Positions 1 through 6,029 of a DNA stretch of 7,320 nucleotides are shown piece by piece. The notes under the pieces were generated by a model that saw nothing but the letters and a program-made list of their open reading frames with translations, had not been told where the DNA came from and did no database searches. Source of the stretch: Candidatus Moraniibacteriota bacterium (GTDB lineage Bacteria > Patescibacteriota > Minisyncoccia > Moranbacterales > GCA-2747515). Where the stretch lies: contig JALXES010000032.1 in assembly GCA_027069365.1 (NCBI GenBank), positions 1-7,320 of the forward strand, written 5' to 3'. Position numbers and translations under genes: made by a program. Each line of letters opens with the position of its first letter. Within the stretch, counting starts at the first letter, position 1.

Positions 1-3000
1 TCATTTGTAACACCGTCTTCACTTGATTGTATAAATGCATATTTCGTTGTTGCTCCAGATGTCGTATTTGCGTATGCTCCAGCAAGCAGCTTCATTGAAT
101 TTGCGCCGTACAGTATAAGCTGCGGGTCATTAATTGATGTAGTGTTATTCACAAAGAGGCCATTCCCTTCAACTTGGAGTTTTTGGGAGGGAGCGGTGGT
201 GCCGATGCCGACGTTGCCGGAGTTCTGAATTGTAACTGCCTGATTTGTATTATAAGTACCCAAGTGTAAATCAGACGCTTTACCTGCAGTTCTAATAAAG
301 GCAGATGTATCTGTAGTGCCATTTGCACGATATCCTGTTAAGAGCGTCACGGATGGACCACGAAATCCTGAATACTTATGCTCTCCTGAAGCAACACCAT
401 CACTATGATATATTGTGAACTTATACCACGGACTCGTCGTGCCGATGCCGACGTTGCCATCGGAAGTAATGCGCATGCGTTCGGTGTTGGCTGTGTTAAA
501 GATGAGGTTGCCGGTGCCACGCGCAAGGATGTTGAGGCTGACATCTTGTGCGCCTTGAATTTGGTTCCATGTGCCACTGAACTGGAGTTGGTTTGTGAGT
601 TGGATATTGCCGGCAACTTCCAACTCGGCACCTGGCCATGCTGTGCCGATGCCGACATCACCTTTGAGGACGGTCTTGGTGATGTTGTCGTTGCCGAGGG
701 TAACGGTGTTGGATCCATAGCCGGTGGTGTTGTAGCCGATGACGATTTCGTTGCTGTCACCATCGGCGAGGGCTTTGGTGCTGGTGCCGAGGAAGAGGTT
801 GTACGCGCCAGTAGCGTTGGCAGCAGAACCGTCTGCGATGTAGCGGCCGGCGTTGTAGCCATAGCCGATATTGTAACTGCCGGTAGTATTGGAGCGGAGA
901 GCATTTAACCCCTGGGCAGAGTTATAGTTTCCTGTAGTGTTGGAGCGGAGAGTATTAACACCCTGAGCGGTGTTATAGGAGCCTGTGGTGTTGGAATAGA
1001 GCGCGTCTCGACCCTGGGCAGTGTTGTTTGAGCCAGTGGTATTAGAACGCAAGGCAGCATAACCTTGGGCAGAATTACTGCTGCCTGTGGTGTTGGAGTA
1101 GAGAGTAGTTACACCTTGAGCAGAATTGTATGAGCCAGTGGTGTTGGAGTAGAGAGCATTGACACCTTGAGCGGAGTTATATTTTCCGGAAGTATTAGCG
1201 CTAAGAGCATTTACTCCCAGTGCAGAGTTGTAGTACCCGGTCGTGTTGCTTGTTAGAGTATTGTAACCAACAGCAGTATTGGAGTCACCATAGTACGACT
1301 GCGTGTTGTCTGTGTTTGGATTGTCAAGAGCCCCAATGCCGACGGCGGTATTGTTATTGTTATAGAATGTACCGGTAAAACCTGCGTGACCTAGGAGTAG
1401 GTTTCTGTTGGTGGTATCCTTTTGGGCGTCGGTGAGGTCATCCAGGGCGAGGATTTCATCCAGGGCTGTGCCGGGAGCAGCCCAGGCGGTGCTGGAGCCG
1501 GTGGATGTCAGGAGGTAGCCGCTTGTGCCGGCGCTGTTGGAGGAGTCGTAGAGGGCGCCCGCTAGGCGCAAGTCCCCCGTCAAGCGTGCTGTACCACTGA
1601 CATCCAGGAGGTATGACGGATTGGTTGTACCAATGCCGAGGCGTCCGGACGTCGTGAGCGTTGCTTTGCTTGCACCATTGGTCATCAGACGCAGGTCGTG
1701 GTTGGACGCTGTGCCGATAAACGCCTGCTGGTCATCGGTGCGCACATCCATCGTGACGTTGTTGGTCGTGTCGGTGATGCGCATAGACGGCGTATTGGGA
1801 CCGGAGAGATGGATCGGCTTACTCGGTGCAGTTGTACCAAAGCCCACATAGCCATTTGTATTGTCTATATAGAGTGCCTGGGTATAGTCGCGTGTACCAA
1901 GCGCCAAATCCGACGCTGTACCGGTGATGCCAATGCGTGCTACCAGGTCACTTGCGCGTGGTGATGTGAGCGTAAGCGCGCGGCTGTTTGCGTCTGAAAG
2001 GATGAGTTTTGCTGCTGTGTCAGTGCTAGACTCGTGCACATCCACCTTTGCCCCCGGACTCGTGGTACCGATGCCGACGTTACCACTGGCCGTGTAGACA
2101 ATGTCACCACCATCCGTTGTGTACCAGCGTGATGTGTCATCATAGAGACGTGCAACTTCTGTGGCGTCATAGCCGGTCTTGAGCAAGGCATCTTCCTTGA
2201 CAATGAGGTGGTCATTGTTGCCGTTATCCACAAGGGCATCGTTCTTGCCCCAGAGCATGCCGTCAATGGACACATACTCACTGTACTCTACACGCACGCC
2301 GGCAGACGGCGCAATCTCCCCACCGCCGCCATCATTGACGCCGGGAATTTGCACGAGATCTGAGATAATAACCGGCGCCACCTTGTGTCCCGCCGAGCCG
2401 ATAATTGCCACGCCGGCGTATGGCGCGTCTGTCCCGCCCCAGTCGTTTTTGCCATCGCGTCGTGTCAGCAGCCCATTGAACGTGATGCCGGTGCGCCCGG
2501 TCGCGAGGATGAGCACACCGTGCCGATCATTGCGGTCAGTGGAAAAATTGGCAAACTGCAAGCCGCCGTTGTTTGTGGAACCGTCTATGTAAAGTCCTTC
2601 CAACGCGTTGAACACCGCGCGTGAGCCGACAATCTTGGTCTCACCGAGTGATGTCAGATAGAACCCACGCTGCGCACCACCGACCACAAGCACATCATTG
2701 ATGTAAGAGTCATTCAATGCTGTGGCGCGAAAGCCGTGTCCATCCGGGCTGTAGATAGCGAGGTGCTCAACTGTAAATCCGCGCGGGTAGCCACTACCAC
2801 TGCCTTGGTCCGTGTGAAAACCGTCACCCGTTGTCTGGCGAATATCCACATAACTTAATCGCCAGTCACGCACCAGTCCCTCAACATAGATACCATCAAT
2901 ATCTGTCCCATAGGAGTTGCCATCAATCGTCAGGTTCTCAATGCGCCCGCCGTTGTTGTCTGTCGCCTGACCGGAAATCGCCTTGTCCCGCACGTGCACG

Positions 3001-4226
3001 ATAGCGCTGCCACTGAATGATGGCGTCGGCTTGAGAGATGCACGCGGTGTGGACATATAGCTCCAGAGGCGCGCGTAGGCACCGCGCAGTGTCACCGGCC
3101 GGTCTAGTGTAATCGGCTGACTGATGCGATATTCGCCTGCCGGGAAGTAGACGATCCCCGCACCATCGCATGCCGCCACGGCCGCCATAATCGCCGCGTA
3201 GTCATCGGTGCTGTCGTCACCCTTGGCACCGTACGCCTTGACGTTGCAGACCTGCCCGCCCTTATCCGTCAGTGCGCCGGTGAGTGTCGCCGCCGTCAAC
3301 GCGCCGCTGAACGTGTAGTCTCCCGTTGCCGTATCACCGGTATTGCGCAGATACTCATCGGCGATGTTGGCACTCGTGATAGTGTCATTGTTTGTAAAAA
3401 CATTACTCACACCAGAGAGTGAGCTCTCCAGATTAGCTTCAGTGAGCGTGCTGACAAGATTGCTGTTGGCATCCGTTGCCACGAGACGGTTCGCAGTGAG
3501 GTGTGAGAGTGTCACAGCCCCGCCAATGGTTGTGGCATCTGATACTGTTAGTGTCGTAGCGGTCACGGAGCTCCCGGTGATGTTCTGCGCCACAACACGC
3601 GCCAGTGACACACTGTCTGTGGTCTGCCACTGTGTGCCGCTGTACGTAAGCATGTCATTGACTGCCGGTCTGAGCTGCGCAACATCATCCAAGTCAGAGA
3701 GTGTGACGTGGATCCCATTGCCCACGCTGCCGCAGTGCCACTTGTCGTTGTGGGTGTTGTAGTAGAGCTGCTGATTGTCATCGCGGCACGCAATTGCCCC
3801 GTCGGCCATGACACGCACGGTCTTGTCCAGAATGCCAAACACAGCGTCCGCCGTGTCCACGCACTGCCACTGTCTCTTGCCACGGTTGTACTGCAATATT
3901 TTATCATCGTGGCGGCAGCGCAACTCATTGTCTTTGGTCGTGACAACAGAGCGATCATGTGGAATGGCGAGGTGCGAGGTCACGTTAGATGAAGCAACTG
4001 CAATGTCAGCAAGTTGCGTGAAGGGGTTACGCTGCGAAACCGCCTGTGCTGTGCGGTGCGGTACGACTGGCGCCGATTGTTGCGCGGGAAGTGCGCGAGC
4101 GGTTTCTTCACCGGCAACCACAGGCGCTCGCACAACAGCTGACTGTGACACACCAAAATTCCATCCCCACACTGCTGCTGCCGCGAGGACCGCCACACTC
4201 AAAATTGAGAAAATCACCCGACGCAT
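1..4226 (-). CDS. Giant modular surface protein: anchor, tail-fibre-like modules, pectate-lyase-type beta-helix, Hep/Hag-like repeats and VGIGTT modules (3' end missing)
   Basis: One uninterrupted minus-strand frame of 1408 codons starts at ATG 4226 and leaves the window still open. Residues 1-24 are MRR followed by a hydrophobic stretch, which suggests a membrane anchor or signal peptide; no clear cleavage site is seen. Residues 104-122 and 147-165 are two similar 19-residue cysteine-bracketed modules. About 172-325 is tail-fibre-like (LSDLDDV, NRLVATDANSNLVSTL, YLRNTGDTATGDYTFSGAL). About 326-680 opens with NVKAYGAKGDDSTDD, the hallmark start of pectate-lyase-3 beta-helices, and continues in beta-helix-like coils (NLTIDGN, GIYVEG, GFYLTS). 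Six VGIGTT-type modules follow between about 710 and the edge, interrupted at 993-1128 by eight 17-residue repeats. Such proteins often end in a Peptidase S74 chaperone domain, which would lie outside the window. A role as adhesin or glycan-binding fibre is inferred; no catalytic residues can be assigned. Start choice: AAAGGGA abuts the ATG, which is too close for a normal ribosome site. GTG at 4217 has better spacing but would lose the Arg-Arg. Confidence 0.88.
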   Translation of the reverse strand, partial: MRRVIFSILSVAVLAAAAVWGWNFGVSQSAVVRAPVVAGEETARALPAQQSAPVVPHRTAQAVSQRNPFTQLADIAVASSNVTSHLAIPHDRSVVTTKDNELRCRHDDKILQYNRGKRQWQCVDTADAVFGILDKTVRVMADGAIACRDDNQQLYYNTHNDKWHCGSVGNGIHVTLSDLDDVAQLRPAVNDMLTYSGTQWQTTDSVSLARVVAQNITGSSVTATTLTVSDATTIGGAVTLSHLTANRLVATDANSNLVSTLTEANLESSLSGVSNVFTNNDTITSANIADEYLRNTGDTATGDYTFSGALTAATLTGALTDKGGQVCNVKAYGAKGDDSTDDYAAIMAAVAACDGAGIVYFPAGEYRISQPITLDRPVTLRGAYARLWSYMSTPRASLKPTPSFSGSAIVHVRDKAISGQATDNNGGRIENLTIDGNSYGTDIDGIYVEGLVRDWRLSYVDIRQTTGDGFHTDQGSGSGYPRGFTVEHLAIYSPDGHGFRATALNDSYINDVLVVGGAQRGFYLTSLGETKIVGSRAVFNALEGLYIDGSTNNGGLQFANFSTDRNDRHGVLILATGRTGITFNGLLTRRDGKNDWGGTDAPYAGVAIIGSAGHKVAPVIISDLVQIPGVNDGGGGEIAPSAGVRVEYSEYVSIDGMLWGKNDALVDNGNNDHLIVKEDALLKTGYDATEVARLYDDTSRWYTTDGGDIVYTASGNVGIGTTSPGAKVDVHESSTDTAAKLILSDANSRALTLTSPRASDLVARIGITGTASDLALGTRDYTQALYIDNTNGYVGFGTTAPSKPIHLSGPNTPSMRITDTTNNVTMDVRTDDQQAFIGTASNHDLRLMTNGASKATLTTSGRLGIGTTNPSYLLDVSGTARLTGDLRLAGALYDSSNSAGTSGYLLTSTGSSTAWAAPGTALDEILALDDLTDAQKDTTNRNLLLGHAGFTGTFYNNNNTAVGIGALDNPNTDNTQSYYGDSNTAVGYNTLTSNTTGYYNSALGVNALSANTSGKYNSAQGVNALYSNTTGSYNSAQGVTTLYSNTTGSSNSAQGYAALRSNTTGSNNTAQGRDALYSNTTGSYNTAQGVNTLRSNTTGNYNSAQGLNALRSNTTGSYNIGYGYNAGRYIADGSAANATGAYNLFLGTSTKALADGDSNEIVIGYNTTGYGSNTVTLGNDNITKTVLKGDVGIGTAWPGAELEVAGNIQLTNQLQFSGTWNQIQGAQDVSLNILARGTGNLIFNTANTERMRITSDGNVGIGTTSPWYKFTIYHSDGVASGEHKYSGFRGPSVTLLTGYRANGTTDTSAFIRTAGKASDLHLGTYNTNQAVTIQNSGNVGIGTTAPSQKLQVEGNGLFVNNTTSINDPQLILYGANSMKLLAGAYANTTSGATTKYAFIQSSEDGVTN
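199..458 (-). repeat. Direct repeat pair encoding the NVGIGTT core, 240 bp apart
   Basis: The 20-bp string GTGCCGATGCCGACGTTGCC (plus strand) occurs identically at 199-218 and 439-458. On the minus strand it encodes the GNVGIGT core of two fibre modules. The spacing of 240 bp equals exactly 80 codons, so recombination between the copies would remove one module in frame. Diverged copies of the same module lie near 640-662, 1621-1650, 1831-1860 and 2061-2090. The motif is typical of modules upstream of S74 chaperone domains in fibre proteins. Confidence 0.85.
843..1250 (-). repeat. Eight tandem 51-bp (17-residue) coding repeats
   Basis: Eight contiguous units of exactly 51 bp, read on the minus strand, begin at 1250, 1199, 1148, 1097, 1046, 995, 944 and 893. 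The protein consensus is SNTTGSYNSAQGVNALY. The outer units are the most degenerate: the first reads NSALGVNALS and the last ends NIGYGYNAGR. A looser relative, NTAVGYNTL, precedes the array. The Asn/Gly/Ala pattern resembles Hep/Hag (YadA-head) repeats, which form trimeric beta-roll stalks or heads. Because 51 is a multiple of three, gain or loss of units would keep the gene in frame. Confidence 0.9.
2175..3251 (-). other. Region encoding the predicted right-handed beta-helix (pectate lyase 3-like) domain
   Basis: This part of the giant gene encodes residues about 326-684. It starts with VCNVKAYGAKGDDSTDD, then AAIMAAVAAC and GIVYFPAGEYRIS, the usual entry into phage-tailspike and pectate-lyase-superfamily beta-helices. 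Short repeating strands with Gly/Asn turns follow. In tailspikes this fold binds or cleaves polysaccharide. The domain end is estimated from where the coil pattern gives way to a VGIGTT module, and is uncertain by some tens of residues. Confidence 0.75.
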
Positions 4227-4258
4227 TCCCTTTGTGTATCTGTGTTTAGTATGACTCC

Positions 4259-4267
4259 ATTGTACCA
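4259..4267 (-). promoter_or_regulatory. Extended -10 promoter of the surface-protein gene
   Basis: The minus strand reads TGGTACAAT, an extended -10 (TGn plus TACAAT, five of six matches to TATAAT). No good -35 lies at 17 bp, as expected for extended -10 promoters. A T-rich tract lies directly upstream. Transcription would begin near 4251-4253, giving a leader of about 25 nt before ATG 4226. Prediction by motif only. Confidence 0.55.
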
Positions 4268-4370
4268 TAAAAAGAGAAAAAGTAGAACGTCAGCACATAA
4301 CTTTGACTGTATTCAGGATAACACCACTTCTCATCGTTTCGGAGCTTGCATATTCTAAACATAAAGAAAA

Positions 4371-4394
4371 GCATCTGTTGAGAGCAACAGGTGC
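4371..4394 (-). terminator. Hairpin with T-rich tail, possible minus-strand terminator or attenuator
   Basis: Plus strand GCATCTGTTG, loop AGAG, then CAACAGGTGC: 10-bp arms with a single mismatch that is a G-U pair in one RNA orientation. On the minus strand the hairpin is followed by CTTTTCTTT, as in an imperfect intrinsic terminator. It lies upstream of the predicted surface-gene promoter. It could therefore stop antisense or readthrough transcription from the phosphomannomutase side, or be a protein-binding site. The hairpin is clear; its role is not. Confidence 0.4.
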
Positions 4395-4534
4395 TGAAGT
4401 GGTGCATTTGAAGGGGTAATTCAAGCGCGTCCACACTCTGAGACATTGCCATTTGTCAACGCATGACCCTGAGACCTCATGCCAGCGGAGATGGTGGCAG
4501 TGGCGCGCTTTTTTGGGAGCATCGCAGCGCTATT

Positions 4535-4551
4535 CATGGGAATATCCCATG
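4535..4551. promoter_or_regulatory. Operator-like inverted repeat in the phosphomannomutase promoter
   Basis: CATGGGAATATCCCATG has perfect 7-bp arms (CATGGGA and TCCCATG) around a 3-bp centre. It ends on the TG of the extended -10 and fills the space where RNA polymerase contacts the -35/-10 spacer. A dimeric regulator bound here would be expected to block or remodel transcription initiation. The regulator is unknown and no regulator gene is in the window. Confidence 0.55.
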
Positions 4552-4558
4552 CTATACT
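4550..4558 (+). promoter_or_regulatory. Extended -10 promoter of the phosphomannomutase gene
   Basis: TGCTATACT is an extended -10 element (TGn followed by TATACT, five of six consensus matches). No convincing -35 is found at 16-18 bp. Predicted transcription start is near 4564-4566, leaving a leader of about 28 nt. That leader has no purine-rich Shine-Dalgarno; it carries CCTCCCC right before the ATG. The upstream edge overlaps the CATGGGA palindrome, so expression is probably regulated. Confidence 0.6.
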
Positions 4559-4592
4559 GGAAGCACACACGTAACTCATAAAAAACCTCCCC

Positions 4593-5978
4593 ATGAATCC
4601 CTCCATATTCAAAGCGTACGATGTGCGCGGCATCTATCCGCAGGACATTGACGAGGCTGCCGCCTATGCCATCGGTCGAGCTGCCGTCGCCGAGCTTGGC
4701 GCGCAGAAACTTGCCGTCGGGCGTGACGCACGTGACAGTGGCCCGGCACTGCACGCCGCCCTTATCCATGGCATCCTGGACGCCGGATGCGCCGTTGTGG
4801 ATCTCGGCATGATCACCACACCGATGCTCTACTTCGCCTCATGGCACCTGGAGGACGTGGACGGTGCTATTGCCGTGACCGCCAGCCACAACCCCCCGGA
4901 GTACAACGGTATTAAGATTTGTCGCAAAAATGTCGTGCAAGTTGGCGGTGACAGTGGCCTTACCGCTATTCGTGATCGTGCAATTGCCCTGCTGGATGAC
5001 CCAGTATTTGCCGTACCGGACAACGTTACCACACTCCCTAATCACGCACAACTTGCTACAGCTGATATCAACACCCCCTATCAAGACTACGTTGCGTCCT
5101 TCGCGCACTTTGGCACCAAGAAGTTCCACGTGGTGATTGACGCCGCCAACACCATGGGCGTGCTGGATGTGCCAATTTACGAAAAATTTGCCGACAACAT
5201 CAAAATCACCACACTCTACTGCGACCTGGACCACGCGTACGAGGCACACGAAGCCAACCCACTCAAAGCAGAGACACTGGACGAACTGCGCGAAAAAGTC
5301 GTGGAAGTTGGTGCCTCACTCGGCGTCGCTTACGACGGCGACGCGGACCGCATCGGCTTTGTGGACGAGCGCGGTGACATTATCCCCATGGACCTCATTA
5401 CTGGCCTCCTGGCACGCATCATTCTCGCAGACCATCCCGGCGCCACAATACTCTACGACCTACGCTCCTCGCAAGCGGTCAAAGAAGTCATTGAAGAAGC
5501 CGGGGGCGTTGCCGAAGAGTGTCGTGTTGGTGGTCCCTTTATCCGCGACCACATGCGCCGCACCGGCGCGCTTCTGGCCGGTGAAATCAGTGGTCACTAC
5601 TACTTCCACACCAACCGCACCGGTGAGCTTCCAACATACGCGGCATTTCTCCTGCTCAACCTCATGGCGACAACCGGCACAAATATCTCCGCACTCGTCG
5701 CCGACCTCAGACGCTACCACAAAATCCCTGAAACAAATTCCACCGTTGACAACCCGGATGCTGTTATCGCACACCTCAAAGAGCACTACAGCGATGGCGC
5801 CCTGGATGAGCGCGACGGTATCAAAATCAGCTACTGGGATGCGCCGGCGGGCCAACGCTGGTGGTTCAGTGTACGCACATCCAACACCGAGCCCGTCATG
5901 CGCCTCAACCTGGAAGCCGACACGGAGGAACTAATGCGCGCAAAGCGCGATGAAGTGTTGAGTATCATTCGCAACTAA
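4593..5978 (+). CDS. manB: Phosphomannomutase/phosphoglucomutase (alpha-D-phosphohexomutase)
   Basis: A cytoplasmic enzyme that interconverts hexose 6-phosphates and 1-phosphates, giving Man-1-P for GDP-mannose and/or Glc-1-P for UDP-glucose. The 461-residue length matches bacterial PMM/PGM (about 460). All four signatures are present in order: the phosphoserine loop TASHNP with catalytic Ser98; the magnesium loop DGDADR with Asp248, Asp250 and Asp252; the sugar-specificity loop GEISGH at 330-335; and the phosphate-binding loop RTSNTEP at 428-434. GEISGH fits the GExSGH form of dual-specificity PMM/PGM, so the preferred sugar is not certain. FKAYDVRGIYP is a normal family N-terminus, which supports ATG 4593 despite the lack of a Shine-Dalgarno sequence. 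The gene appears monocistronic, with its own promoter and a terminator 6 bp after the stop. It is convergent with the epimerase gene. The symbol is by family; manB, algC and pgm names overlap. Confidence 0.95.
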   Translation: MNPSIFKAYDVRGIYPQDIDEAAAYAIGRAAVAELGAQKLAVGRDARDSGPALHAALIHGILDAGCAVVDLGMITTPMLYFASWHLEDVDGAIAVTASHNPPEYNGIKICRKNVVQVGGDSGLTAIRDRAIALLDDPVFAVPDNVTTLPNHAQLATADINTPYQDYVASFAHFGTKKFHVVIDAANTMGVLDVPIYEKFADNIKITTLYCDLDHAYEAHEANPLKAETLDELREKVVEVGASLGVAYDGDADRIGFVDERGDIIPMDLITGLLARIILADHPGATILYDLRSSQAVKEVIEEAGGVAEECRVGGPFIRDHMRRTGALLAGEISGHYYFHTNRTGELPTYAAFLLLNLMATTGTNISALVADLRRYHKIPETNSTVDNPDAVIAHLKEHYSDGALDERDGIKISYWDAPAGQRWWFSVRTSNTEPVMRLNLEADTEELMRAKRDEVLSIIRN

Positions 5979-5983
5979 AAACC

Positions 5984-6009
5984 AAAACACGCCCGTAGGC
6001 GTGTTTTTT
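5984..6009. terminator. Bidirectional intrinsic terminator between convergent genes
   Basis: AAAACACGCC, loop CGTA, GGCGTGTTTT followed by two more Ts: a perfect 10-bp stem with a T-run on the plus strand. Read on the minus strand the same stem is followed by TTTTGGTTTTT. It occupies most of the 51-bp gap between the two stop codons, so it can end both the mutase and epimerase transcripts. Confidence 0.9.
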
Positions 6010-6029
6010 GGCACACACTAGCGCTGTTC

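Larger units (their letters stand above)
4227..4592. other. Divergent intergenic regulatory region
   Basis: This 366-bp stretch separates the divergent surface-protein and phosphomannomutase genes. I see no convincing gene in it: the short open frames have no recognisable product and no good ribosome site. It holds one extended -10 promoter facing each way, an operator-like palindrome at 4535-4551 and a hairpin at 4371-4394. It is AT-richer than the flanking genes at about 4260-4380. Nothing else in it could be assigned. Confidence 0.8.

Noticed and set aside
347..908. Overlapping open frames on both strands (185 aa minus, 167 aa plus)
   Set aside because: They are out-of-frame shadows of the repetitive giant gene; their low-complexity sequence follows from its repeats, while the continuous frame carries all recognisable motifs.
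843..1250. CRISPR-like periodic array
   Set aside because: Units are contiguous 51-bp coding repeats with no unique spacers, and the period is exactly 17 codons of an open reading frame.
1..4226. Prophage tail-fibre gene
   Set aside because: The N-terminal membrane anchor and own promoter, and the flanking sugar genes, with no other phage gene in the window, favour a cellular surface protein; sequence left of the window could still change this.
4454..4459. Perfect TTGACA -35 box on the minus strand
   Set aside because: No -10-like hexamer lies 16-18 bp downstream on that strand (the sequence there is AGTGTGG).
4246..4633. Small minus-strand open frames of 68 and 70 codons in the intergenic region
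   Set aside because: No ribosome site, no recognisable domain, and they overlap the predicted promoters and the start of the mutase gene.
5137..5934. 265-aa plus-strand open frame inside the mutase
   Set aside because: Shifted-frame shadow of the phosphomannomutase: a Thr/Pro/Ser-rich sequence without motifs, lying wholly inside a gene with all its catalytic loops.
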